Below are positions 54,647-63,051 of a stretch of 64,000 nt of DNA, piece by piece. The stretch is taken from positions 1 to 64,000 of the forward strand of contig CAITYM010000012.1 in assembly GCA_903896615.1 (NCBI GenBank), in the 5' to 3' direction. Both the position numbers and the translations under genes were made by a program. The stretch is from an uncultured Burkholderiales bacterium. Lineage in GTDB: Bacteria > Pseudomonadota > Gammaproteobacteria > Burkholderiales > Burkholderiaceae_C. Numbering within the stretch: position 1 is the first letter of the stretch; each line of letters opens with the position of its first letter. The notes under the pieces are model-generated. The model searched no databases. It saw only the letters and a program-made list of their open reading frames with translations, and was not told the DNA's origin.

Positions 54647-56047
54647 ATGACTACCCTCTTAATCCACCGCGCCAATTGCATTGCCACTCAAAATGATTCA
54701 AATACTGAGCTACGAGGGGCCTCTATATTGATTGAGAATGGGGTTATCAAAGAAATCTTTACCTCATCCGAGAATATTGAACATTTACTCAAAAGTGTTG
54801 ACGAGGTGATTGAAGCCTCCAATCACGTTGTCATCCCAGGGATGATCAACACCCACCATCATATGGTTCAGTCTTTAACACGCGCAGTACCTACAGTGCA
54901 AAGTTCAGAACTATTTTCCTGGTTAAAGGGACTTTATCCTATCTGGGCAGGACTCACGCCTGAGATGGTCAAAGTATCCAACCAAGTTGCAATGATTGAA
55001 CTTTTAATGTCAGGTTGCACAACCACCAGTGATCATTTGTACATTTATCCCAACGGAGTCAACTTAGAACACAGCATTGAGGCGGCTAAGCTCACCGGCA
55101 TTCGCTTTACTGCTAGCCGGGGAAGTATGAGCGTTGGTCAAAGCAAAGGCGGATTACCGCCCGACAGCGTAGTTGAAGACGAAGGGTTTATATTAAAAGA
55201 AACACAAAGACTTATTGAAACTTGGCACAACAAAGAACACGGCTCAATGCTTCAAATCGCAGTTGCTCCGTGCTCTCCTTTTACGGTTAGCAAAGACTTA
55301 ATGCGCGAGTCAGCAATGCTTGCTAGAAACTACGGCGTTAGGTTGCATACGCATTTAGCCGAAAATGATCACGACGTGCTCTATACGAAAGAACATTTCA
55401 ATTGCACGCCAGCTCAGTACGCTGAAGATCTAGGCTGGGTTGGAGAGGACGTGTGGCACGCACACTGCGTCAAATTGGATACGGAGGGAACATACCTATT
55501 CGCAAAAAGTCGAACCGGAATTGCGCACTGTCCTTGCAGCAACATGAGACTATCTAGCGGAATCCTCCCGCTTCGCAAACTCCTTGACGCTGGCGTACCC
55601 GTTGGTCTTGGTGTTGACGGTAGTGCAAGTAACGACGCGGCTAATTTACTCAACGAAGCAAGGCAAGCCATGCTTTTAGCCCGAGTATCAAAAGCCCTTG
55701 AGCACATGGGTTGTGATAGTGGCCCATCTGAGATGACGCCCCGTGATGCACTGAAAGTGGCCACAAGAGGGGGAGCTCAGGTACTTGGACGCTCTGATAT
55801 TGGTCGCATTGAGGTAGGTTACTGCGCTGACCTTGCGATGTTTCGAACTGATACCCTATCCATGGCCGGAGCAGCAGTGCACGATCCCATCGGGGCACTG
55901 CTTTTATGCTCTAGCTCACCGTGCGATTACACGGTTGTAAATGGACGGGTATTGGTACGCGAGGGACGCTTTGTGCCTTTTGATATTGAGCCCTTAATTG
56001 AGCGTCACAATCTGCTTGCCAGTTTGCTCTCACAGGCAGCGCGTTAA
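54647..56047 (+). CDS. 8-oxoguanine deaminase
   Basis: An amidohydrolase-superfamily enzyme converting 8-oxoguanine to urate. The metal pair is NTHHHM (His70, His72). The specificity segments of this subgroup are present: LTRAVPTVQSSELFSWLKGLYPIWAGLTPE, ASRGSMSVGQSKGGLPPDS, VAPCSPFTVS, HTHLAENDHD, WHAHCVKLD, AHCPCSNMRL and VGLGVDGSASND. At 466 residues the length fits. It diverges from ttuC and converges with puuD. Hydroxyatrazine-type amidohydrolases are close relatives, but the purine context favours this call. Confidence 0.88.
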   Translation: MTTLLIHRANCIATQNDSNTELRGASILIENGVIKEIFTSSENIEHLLKSVDEVIEASNHVVIPGMINTHHHMVQSLTRAVPTVQSSELFSWLKGLYPIWAGLTPEMVKVSNQVAMIELLMSGCTTTSDHLYIYPNGVNLEHSIEAAKLTGIRFTASRGSMSVGQSKGGLPPDSVVEDEGFILKETQRLIETWHNKEHGSMLQIAVAPCSPFTVSKDLMRESAMLARNYGVRLHTHLAENDHDVLYTKEHFNCTPAQYAEDLGWVGEDVWHAHCVKLDTEGTYLFAKSRTGIAHCPCSNMRLSSGILPLRKLLDAGVPVGLGVDGSASNDAANLLNEARQAMLLARVSKALEHMGCDSGPSEMTPRDALKVATRGGAQVLGRSDIGRIEVGYCADLAMFRTDTLSMAGAAVHDPIGALLLCSSSPCDYTVVNGRVLVREGRFVPFDIEPLIERHNLLASLLSQAAR

Positions 56048-56055
56048 TACCCCCA

Positions 56056-57303
56056 TCACTTTGTAGGCGTAGTATCTGCACCTGAATTAAACCAGCGTGC
56101 AATCGTGCTCCGTTCTGACTCAGTTATGCCAGTAGCGTTATTCATTGGCATTTGTTTTAAAAGCACTACTTGTTGGTAAATGTTTTGAGTATTTTTTGCA
56201 ACTAACTCGGGGGAATCAAGCCTTACATTTTTCATCTGCATTGCGGGGCCGTGGCACGGATAACAGCGCTGCTGCAATATGGGTTGAATTTCGGCGTAGG
56301 ACACAGGAGTTGTTGTGTTTGTAATTTGCTGAGCGCCTAAGACTTGGTCTGTTGATTGGGCTAAATTTGGCCTCATTGCGTAGATAACGATCAATATTCC
56401 AACAATTCCGAACACTGCAAAGGGCCATGGATGTTTAGCGCGTTGATTTAGGTATGCATGCCTTTGAACAAAAAACTGTCTAATTAATGCACCACACAAC
56501 ATCATGAAAAAGAGCACTAAAGCCGGATGCTCATTGCTGTATAAAAAATGATAATGATTGGAGAGCATGGCAAAGAGCACTGGCAAGGTGAAATAGGTGT
56601 TGTGCACACTTCGCTGTTTGCCACGCTTACCGTGAATAGCTAAATCATTGGGATCATAAGGCTCCCCCGAGGTCATCACCTTAACGACCGTTTTTTGACC
56701 CGGAATAATCCAAAAGAACACATTCGCACTCATCGTGGTTGCAATTGAGGCGCCCACAATTAAAAATGCTGCACGTCCAGCAAAAAGGTAAGTTGACAAA
56801 ACGCAGAATATTCCTACCACCACAAGCATTACTAAACCAATGTAGAGCTCAGACTTATCTTTAAATCCAAACCATTTACAGACACCGTCATAGATAAGCC
56901 AAAAGCCGACCAAAAAACCAATTGCAGTAAAGCCTGCTTGCACAGGGGTCCAGGTCATTAAAGATTTATCTATCAAAAAACTCTCAGCATTCCAAAGGTA
57001 CAGCACAGTGAAGAGTGCGAAACCACTCAACCAAGTCGTGTAGGCCTCCCAGTAAAACCAGTGCAAATCAGAGTCAATAGACTTAGGTGCAACCATGTAT
57101 TTTTGCGGGTTATAAAAACCTCCACCATGCACGGCCCAAAGTGCACCGTCAACGCCCTTGTCTTTCAAATCCGGCGCTGTAGGCTTTAGTAAGTTGTTAT
57201 CTAAAAAAACAAAGTAGAAAGAAGAACCAATCCATGCGATGACAGTAATGACATGAAGCCAACGCAGTAAAAGATTAGCCCAATCAAATAGATAAGCTTC
57301 CAT
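56056..57303 (-). CDS. puuD: Membrane-bound urate hydroxylase PuuD with C-terminal cytochrome c
   Basis: PuuD oxidises urate to 5-hydroxyisourate without releasing H2O2, passing electrons to the respiratory chain. The N-terminal domain (about 1-300) has around eight membrane helices and starts with LFDWANLLLRWLHVITVIAWIGSSFYFV. The C-terminal domain carries one heme site CYPCH (Cys347, Cys350, His351) and the axial-Met region QMPMNNATGIT. At 415 residues it is full length. The Shine-Dalgarno GGAGG (57331-57335) is separated from the ATG by a perfect hairpin, described separately. It converges with 8-oxoguanine deaminase. Confidence 0.93.
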   Translation of the reverse strand: MEAYLFDWANLLLRWLHVITVIAWIGSSFYFVFLDNNLLKPTAPDLKDKGVDGALWAVHGGGFYNPQKYMVAPKSIDSDLHWFYWEAYTTWLSGFALFTVLYLWNAESFLIDKSLMTWTPVQAGFTAIGFLVGFWLIYDGVCKWFGFKDKSELYIGLVMLVVVGIFCVLSTYLFAGRAAFLIVGASIATTMSANVFFWIIPGQKTVVKVMTSGEPYDPNDLAIHGKRGKQRSVHNTYFTLPVLFAMLSNHYHFLYSNEHPALVLFFMMLCGALIRQFFVQRHAYLNQRAKHPWPFAVFGIVGILIVIYAMRPNLAQSTDQVLGAQQITNTTTPVSYAEIQPILQQRCYPCHGPAMQMKNVRLDSPELVAKNTQNIYQQVVLLKQMPMNNATGITESERSTIARWFNSGADTTPTK

Positions 57304-57335
57304 ATATTTAAATCACAAAGACTGTGATTTCCTCC
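57304..57335 (-). promoter_or_regulatory. Hairpin between Shine-Dalgarno and start codon of puuD
   Basis: Read on the minus strand: GGAGG, then AAATCACA-GTCTT-TGTGATTT (a perfect 8-bp stem, 57310-57330), then AAATAT and ATG. Folded, the stem places the Shine-Dalgarno six bases from the start; unfolded it is 27 bases away. The same palindrome could instead be a protein operator. Confidence 0.6.
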
Positions 57336-57699
57336 AGGTGGCTTTTAGCCAAAATCCCCTCACCACTGCGGAGGCTGTGAAGGGCGATTTGCCGTGCTGC
57401 TCGCTGTTGCGGCCCCGCTACGGCTCGGAAAACCCTTAGTGTACAGAAATTAATGCATCCCTTTGACTTTGTGGACAAACCAATACCGATTCAAAAGTAT
57501 TAACCATTCATAAACCATAGGGAAGACCTGAGTTTTAATGGCCCACTAAATGGATCAACATATCCATCTAGATATATCAACTGTTGCTTTTAAAGGCTAT
57601 AGTTTTTAAAGATTTTTTAATTAAAGTACTTCGCCAAGAAACCGATTCATACCTTAATTCAATTGATATAAATGCTTTTATTCATTTACAACTCGCACC
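57336..57699. other. Intergenic region with GC-rich island
   Basis: No gene is supported. Bases about 57353-57435 are much more GC-rich than the surroundings. On the minus strand they read, up to a stop ending at 57360, as a basic Ser/Pro-rich tail (RPSQPPQW at the end) that may be leftover coding sequence. The rest is AT-rich promoter-like DNA before the TonB-like gene. Confidence 0.4.
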
Positions 57700-58215
57700 A
57701 TGTCGTCCCCGTTTATCAAGCTCATCTCAACATTGGTCCTCCTAGCGGGGGGGTCATTGTGTGCCACTTTTAGTTGGGCAATCGATGGTGATTTGACCGT
57801 TGCAAGTCTCGGAGCGTCCCAAGTCCCAACTCGCCCTCAGGGTTACATCAATCAAGAGACGCTTACTCCTTATATTCAAAGTCCGATTAGCCCTGAACAA
57901 TACCGCGTTCGTGCTGCTCAGCATATCTATAAATTAAATACGGATAAAGTATTCTCTGGACGAATGCCCCCCCTACTAAAAGCTATTGGGGTCGTTGAGA
58001 TTCAATTGAGTGGAACTGGTGAAATTAAGAACCTTAAATGGAGCAGAGCACCGCTTCATGCTCCCGAGGTAATGAAAGAAATTGAAACCACGCTTCGGGC
58101 TGCTGCGCCCTACCCAGTCACCCAAAAGGGCGAATCAGTCGTATTTACAGAGACTTGGCTGTGGCATAAAAGCGGACGCTTTCAGCTCCTTAGTCTGACT
58201 GAGGGACAAGATTAA
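57700..58215 (+). CDS. Periplasmic protein with TonB C-terminal-like domain
   Basis: 171 residues with a signal peptide (about 1-27, ending TFSWA). The C-terminal half (about 80-165) has the TonB/TolA-like pattern of an energy-transducer domain: GVVEIQLSGTGEIKNLKWSRAPLHAPEVMKEIETTLRAAAPYP. There is no N-terminal anchor helix or Pro-rich span, so it is not a full TonB. It converges with uraH. A role in purine use is not shown. Confidence 0.6.
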   Translation: MSSPFIKLISTLVLLAGGSLCATFSWAIDGDLTVASLGASQVPTRPQGYINQETLTPYIQSPISPEQYRVRAAQHIYKLNTDKVFSGRMPPLLKAIGVVEIQLSGTGEIKNLKWSRAPLHAPEVMKEIETTLRAAAPYPVTQKGESVVFTETWLWHKSGRFQLLSLTEGQD

Positions 58216-58249
58216 TTGGTCACTAATTATAAGTTTTAACCAATCCCAG

Positions 58250-58609
58250 TTAAGAGCCTCTGTAAGTTGAGTAACTCCAAGGGCTAACTAGTAGGGGTAC
58301 ATGATAGTGCTCGCTTGGTTCAGCAACTCCAAAGTCTAAATTCACCTTGTCAAGAAAAGTAGGCTCTTTCAAATCCACTCCGCGTTGCTTGAAATAAGCT
58401 TTGACATTAAATCTCAAGCGGTAATTACCTGCCTTTAACTTATCATGTTCAAAAAGCAAACCGTCTGGATTGCGTCCATCTGAACTCAAAATAAAATTCT
58501 TAATCAAGATATATTCCTCCGAGCCCATAACTTGGCTGTATAAAGTGACTTCCATGCCTTTTGCGGGGCAACCGTGCATAGTGTCTAATACGTGTGTACT
58601 CAAGCCCAT
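58250..58609 (-). CDS. uraH: 5-hydroxyisourate hydrolase (transthyretin-like)
   Basis: It hydrolyses 5-hydroxyisourate to OHCU. The 119 residues have the family start GLSTHVLDTMHGCPAKGMEV (catalytic His6), the Arg in NYRLRFNVKAYF, and the C-terminal HYHVPLLVSPWSYSTYRGS with the conserved His and the terminal YRGS tetrapeptide that marks the enzyme over transthyretin. It diverges from puuE; the 82-base spacer contains a perfect palindrome. Confidence 0.94.
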   Translation of the reverse strand: MGLSTHVLDTMHGCPAKGMEVTLYSQVMGSEEYILIKNFILSSDGRNPDGLLFEHDKLKAGNYRLRFNVKAYFKQRGVDLKEPTFLDKVNLDFGVAEPSEHYHVPLLVSPWSYSTYRGS

Positions 58610-58654
58610 TAGATTTAAACCTTAAAAATAGCGCTAACAGTGGATATAGCCAGG

Positions 58655-58670
58655 AAATTGTATACAATTT
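58655..58670. promoter_or_regulatory. Perfect 16-bp palindrome (GntR-type operator) between uraH and puuE
   Basis: AAATTGTATACAATTT lies 22 bases before the puuE start and 46 before the uraH start. The core TTGTATACAA is a classic GntR/FadR-type half-site pair. It probably controls both divergent urate-pathway genes by an unlinked repressor. Confidence 0.65.
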
Positions 58671-58691
58671 TCTAACAAAATCCGAATTGAA

Positions 58692-59627
58692 ATGACCTAC
58701 GATACCACCCTACCCTACCCTCGAGATTTGAGGGGCTACGCTCAAAATCCACCCGACCCTAAGTGGCCTGGCGGTGCCCGTATCGCTGTTCAGTTTGTTT
58801 TGAACTTTGAGGAGGGCGGGGAGAATAGTGTTTTGCACGGTGACCGCGCAAGTGAGCAGTTCTTATCTGAGATGTTCAATCCTCCAGCATTTGAAGACAG
58901 GCACCTTAGCATGGAGGGGATCTACGAATACGGATCTAGGGTTGGGGTTTGGAGAATACTCAGAGAGTTTGAGAAAAGAAATCTCCCACTCACAGTCTTT
59001 GGTGTGAGTTCCGCGCTTGAGCGTTGCCCAGAGGTAACCCAAGCCTTTGTAGAACTAGGGCATGAGATAGCTTGTCACAGTTGGAAGTGGGTGCACTACC
59101 AAGATATGCCCGAAGCAGATGAGCGTGCGCATATTCTTAAAGGGGTGGAGATTATTAAAAAACTAACTGGACACGCCCCACTGGGGTGGTACACAGGTAG
59201 AGATAGTCCAAGGACGCGTCGCTTAGTTTTAGACCACGGCGGATTTGAATACGACAGTGATTACTACGGAGATGATTTACCGTTTTGGATGAAAGTGCGC
59301 AAAAGCTCTGGTGAGATAGCCCCCCACCTGGTCGTCCCTTACACCCTGGACGTGAATGACATGCGGTTTGCATTGCCACAGGGTTTTTCGCAAGCTGAAG
59401 ATTTTTATACCTATTTGCGCGACTCATTTGATGTTCTTTATGCCGAAGGTGCTGACTCTCCAAAAATGATGAGTGTCGGTATGCACTGCAGGTTGCTTGG
59501 GCGACCAGGGCGCATCATTGCGCTGCAACGTTTTCTAGACTACATTGCCTCAAAGCACAATGTTTGGATATGCCGCAGAATTGACATTGCCAAGCACTGG
59601 AAACAAACGCATCCCTACAAAGAGTGA
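58692..59627 (+). CDS. puuE: Allantoinase PuuE (polysaccharide-deacetylase fold)
   Basis: A cofactor-light allantoinase of the NodB fold that opens allantoin to allantoate. The 311 residues begin YPRDLRGYAQNPPDPKWPGGARIAVQFVLNFEEGGENSVLHGD, the diagnostic N-terminus, then FEKRNLPLTVFGVSSALE, HEIACHSWKWVHYQDMPEA (metal-binding His region), GWYTGRDSPRTRRL and SVGMHCRLLGRPGR. It is followed by the uraD-allC fusion gene on the same strand, 48 bases away, in operon order. Confidence 0.94.
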   Translation: MTYDTTLPYPRDLRGYAQNPPDPKWPGGARIAVQFVLNFEEGGENSVLHGDRASEQFLSEMFNPPAFEDRHLSMEGIYEYGSRVGVWRILREFEKRNLPLTVFGVSSALERCPEVTQAFVELGHEIACHSWKWVHYQDMPEADERAHILKGVEIIKKLTGHAPLGWYTGRDSPRTRRLVLDHGGFEYDSDYYGDDLPFWMKVRKSSGEIAPHLVVPYTLDVNDMRFALPQGFSQAEDFYTYLRDSFDVLYAEGADSPKMMSVGMHCRLLGRPGRIIALQRFLDYIASKHNVWICRRIDIAKHWKQTHPYKE

Positions 59628-59675
59628 CCGCTAGTTCCAACTACTAATAGTCCCACCGAACAATTGAATTAGAAA

Positions 59676-61448
59676 ATGACACTTCAACTCAACGATTTAA
59701 ATCAAGCCAGTGCTCAAGATGCGCGAGAAATGCTTAAAGGCATCTATGAACACTCCGATTGGATCGCTGAGCAGGCCGTTCTTGAGCGCCCCTTTAAATC
59801 GATTGCGGGTTTAAAACTAGTAATGGCACGGGTCGTATCAAATGCGAGCCGCGAACTAAAGCTATCCCTTTTGCGTGCCCACCCTGAGTTAGCAGGCAAG
59901 GCAATGATTAACAACGCGCTCACTGCAGAATCAAAAAACGAGCAAACACAATCTGGTCTAACCCATTGTTCTGAGCAAGAATTTGCACTTATCCATAAAC
60001 TCAACGCCGAGTACAACGAAAAGTTCGGTTGGCCTTTCATCCTTGCCGTTAGAGGCCCAAGAGGCACAGGATTAAGTAGACAGCAAATTATCAGCACCTT
60101 TGAGCGAAGGGTGCGAGAGACGACTCAATTTGAGTTCGAAGAGTGTCTGCGCCAGGTAAACCGTATAGCTGAAATTCGCATAAATGACAAATTTAGCTAC
60201 ACACCCACACTTGGCAATGAGTTGTGGGATTGGCATGAAGAATTGGCTTTGCACAGCGACACGGGCTTTAAAGAAAACAATCAACTCACTGTTACTTACC
60301 TAACTCAAGCACATTTAAACTGCGCGAAAGATATTAAGCAATTAATGATCAAGTGCGGATTTGACTCCGTACATATTGATGCAGTTGGCAACGTGGTCGG
60401 GCGCTACTTGGGGCGCAACGTTGATTCAAACTCAACTTATTTGATGACGGGCAGCCATTACGACACCGTTCGCAACGGCGGAAAATACGATGGTCGTTTG
60501 GGGATCTTCACACCCATTATGTGCGTGCGGGAACTCTCCCGCTCTGGTACTCGCCTTAAACACGGGATTGAAGTTGTAGCCTTTGCAGAGGAGGAGGGCC
60601 AACGCTACTCGGCAACTTTTTTAGGTTCAGCAGCGCTACTGGGAGAATTTAAGCCCGAATGGTTAACCCAATCTGACAGCGAAGGCATCTCAATGCTTGA
60701 TGCCATGAAAAATGCCCATCTCGATATTTCGGGCATCGCTGATATTAAACGTGATCCCAATAAATACATCGGCTTCGTTGAGGTTCATATCGAACAAGGA
60801 CCAGTACTCAATGAGCTAGGGTTGCCACTAGGTGTGGTCACGTCTATCAACGGCAGTTCGCGCTTTCTTGTTGAAATAACAGGCACACCCGCTCACGCAG
60901 GTACAACTCCGATGAATAGACGGCATGACGCGCTATGCGCAGCCAGTGAGCTTGCACTCTATTTAGAAAAGCGCGCTTTAAGTGAAGATCACTGCGTTGC
61001 AACGATCGGACAAATGCAGGTGCCAAATGGATCGATTAACGTCATACCAGGCTGCGTTAAGTTCTCCTTAGACATTAGAGCGCCACTTGATACCCAAAAA
61101 GATCGACTCGTTGGCGATATCTTAGAGCACTTAAAAGAAATTTGTTTGAACAGAGGCGTTCGCTTTACCCTTAAAGAGACGCTTCGTGTTAGTGCTGCAC
61201 CAAGTAGCGCGCAGTGGCAAAGCCACTGGGAATCTGCAGTCAAGGCACTTGGACTAGAGGTTCATAAAATGCCAAGTGGCGCTGGACACGACGCAATGAA
61301 AATTCACGAGGTACTGCCCCAAGCAATGCTATTTGTGCGGGGAGAGAACTCCGGCATTAGCCACAACCCCCTTGAGAGCACAACCAGTGACGATATGCAG
61401 TTATGTGTGCAAGCGTTTATGCATCTTATACTGGCTGCATGTGCGTGA
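59676..61448 (+). CDS. Fused OHCU decarboxylase (UraD) / allantoate amidohydrolase (AllC)
   Basis: 590 residues joining two enzymes. Residues 1-170 are UraD, which makes (S)-allantoin: catalytic His69 in RAHPELAGK, then SEQEFALIHKLNAEYNEKFGWPFILAVRG. Residues about 185-590 are an M20-type allantoate amidohydrolase: GSHYDTV (His261, Asp263), YDGRLG (Asp272), AEEEGQR (about 307), VEVHIEQGP and SGAGHDAMKI. Fusing the step before and the step after PuuE keeps the pathway's neighbouring enzymes together. The symbol is left empty because two activities share one gene. Confidence 0.92.
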   Translation: MTLQLNDLNQASAQDAREMLKGIYEHSDWIAEQAVLERPFKSIAGLKLVMARVVSNASRELKLSLLRAHPELAGKAMINNALTAESKNEQTQSGLTHCSEQEFALIHKLNAEYNEKFGWPFILAVRGPRGTGLSRQQIISTFERRVRETTQFEFEECLRQVNRIAEIRINDKFSYTPTLGNELWDWHEELALHSDTGFKENNQLTVTYLTQAHLNCAKDIKQLMIKCGFDSVHIDAVGNVVGRYLGRNVDSNSTYLMTGSHYDTVRNGGKYDGRLGIFTPIMCVRELSRSGTRLKHGIEVVAFAEEEGQRYSATFLGSAALLGEFKPEWLTQSDSEGISMLDAMKNAHLDISGIADIKRDPNKYIGFVEVHIEQGPVLNELGLPLGVVTSINGSSRFLVEITGTPAHAGTTPMNRRHDALCAASELALYLEKRALSEDHCVATIGQMQVPNGSINVIPGCVKFSLDIRAPLDTQKDRLVGDILEHLKEICLNRGVRFTLKETLRVSAAPSSAQWQSHWESAVKALGLEVHKMPSGAGHDAMKIHEVLPQAMLFVRGENSGISHNPLESTTSDDMQLCVQAFMHLILAACA

Positions 61449-61558
61449 ATTCAGTTCAACTTAAATTTTCTACACAAAAGTGTCCAGATTGCGGATTACT
61501 TTAGTTAGATAAATTTCTATTTCGCTCTCACCTTCACATTCCTTATCTCAATTTAAAT

Positions 61559-62821
61559 ATGACATTTTCAACAGCTCAATACGAACAATTAGACAACTGG
61601 GTTGACTCACACTTTGAAGAACAGATTGCCTTCTTAACTGAACTCGTTAAAGTTCCAACAGACACACCACCTGGTAACAATGCCCCGCACGCAATCAAAA
61701 CTGCTCAGTTGCTAGAGCAGTTTGACATGCATGCCAAACAAATTCCAATCCCTAAAGATATCGTGCAAAACGCTGGATTGGAATCAATCACCAATTTAAT
61801 CGTCAGACGTGAATACGGAGCAGGACCCACTATTGCCTTAAACGCCCACGGGGACGTCGTCCCCCCCGGCGAAGGTTGGACGCACGCACCCTACGGTGCA
61901 GAGGTCGTTGACGGTGTAATGTACGGGCGAGCTACTGCGGTCAGCAAATGTGATTTTTCAACATTTACCTTTGCTGTCAGGGCTCTGGAATCATTAAAAG
62001 CAGAGTTACACGGAAACGTTGAACTTCACTTTACTTATGATGAAGAGTTTGGAGGCGAACTAGGTCCAGGTTGGTTATTAAGTCATAAGCTTACCAAACC
62101 TGATCTGATGATTGCAGCTGGATTTAGTTACCAAGTAATTACCGCTCACAATGGATGTTTGCAACTAGAGGTCACAGTTCACGGGCAAATGGCTCACGCG
62201 GCTATACCTGACTCTGGTGTTGACGCTTTGCAAGGCGCTTTACCTATTTTGCAAAAACTTTTTGAACAAAATAGTCTATATAAAAAGATCACATCAACAG
62301 TTGAAGGCATTACTCACCCCTACCTCAACATTGGTAAAATTGATGCAGGTACAAACACAAATGTGATACCTGGAAAAGTCGTGTTCAAGCTGGACCGTCG
62401 AATGATCCCAGAGGAAGACCCCTCTCAGGTGGAGGACTCCTTACGCAGGTTAATCACCCAGACAGTTGAAGACTATAACCGCCCCTTAAATAAAGACAAA
62501 CACATCCGGGTGGAAATTAAACGTATCCTCCTTGCGCGAAGCATGCGCCCACTGGCCGGGAATGCGCCCTTGGTAAGTGCGATCCAAAAACATGCAAAAA
62601 CAATTCTTCATGAAGATATTCCTGCTCTTGGTACGCCCTTGTACACAGATGTACGTCTTTACACTGAACACGGCATACCAGGTGTAATCTACGGTGCGGG
62701 GCCAAGGACAGTTCTTGAATCCCATGCAAAACGGGCAGATGAAAGATTGGTACTTGAAGATCTGCGTGCAGCCACAAAAATTATTGCTCGCACTTTGGCT
62801 GATTTGTTGAGCGCGAAATAA
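61559..62821 (+). CDS. M20-family metal-dependent amidohydrolase (ArgE/DapE-like)
   Basis: 420 residues with the M20 di-zinc set: NAHGDVVPPGEGWTHAPYGAEV (His, Asp), GRATAVSKCDFST (bridging Asp in the unusual SKxDF form), DEEFGGELGPG (Glu pair) and the dimerisation-domain His in HGQMAHAAIPDSGVD; the final His is in TVLESHAKR. The SKCDF type of bridge differs from the usual ADMKG of ArgE/DapE. Its place after allantoate amidohydrolase suggests a ureide or N-carbamoyl substrate, but this is inference. No Shine-Dalgarno is clear. Confidence 0.82.
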   Translation: MTFSTAQYEQLDNWVDSHFEEQIAFLTELVKVPTDTPPGNNAPHAIKTAQLLEQFDMHAKQIPIPKDIVQNAGLESITNLIVRREYGAGPTIALNAHGDVVPPGEGWTHAPYGAEVVDGVMYGRATAVSKCDFSTFTFAVRALESLKAELHGNVELHFTYDEEFGGELGPGWLLSHKLTKPDLMIAAGFSYQVITAHNGCLQLEVTVHGQMAHAAIPDSGVDALQGALPILQKLFEQNSLYKKITSTVEGITHPYLNIGKIDAGTNTNVIPGKVVFKLDRRMIPEEDPSQVEDSLRRLITQTVEDYNRPLNKDKHIRVEIKRILLARSMRPLAGNAPLVSAIQKHAKTILHEDIPALGTPLYTDVRLYTEHGIPGVIYGAGPRTVLESHAKRADERLVLEDLRAATKIIARTLADLLSAK

Positions 62822-62939
62822 GGATAAGGGTTTTCACTAAACGCCTATAGGGTCAACCGCAAAAACGTGCGAACAAGCATTATCAATTCCTACTATCCCC
62901 ATAATCGCTCTTGATCTCCAACTCTATTTGTTAGTAGTT

Positions 62940-63005
62940 GGTGCATTAAAGACTAAAAAAGCTATTAAACGCACCATTTTGAGGGGTAAACTCATCCCAA
63001 AATGG
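62940..63005 (+). promoter_or_regulatory. Structured 5' leader of NMT1-receptor gene (riboswitch candidate)
   Basis: TGGTGC (62939-62944) can pair with GCACCA (62971-62976). CCATTTTG (62974-62981) can pair with CAAAATGG (62998-63005), enclosing AGGGGTAAACTCATCC. The two stems share three bases, so they are mutually exclusive at the ends. The second stem ends 33 bases before the Shine-Dalgarno of a gene whose family is known elsewhere to follow the xanthine-binding NMT1-motif RNA. I cannot verify the consensus. Confidence 0.4.
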
Positions 63006-63051
63006 GCATCCTTGTTGCTAAACTAGTATTTCTATTTAGGAGAATCATTAA

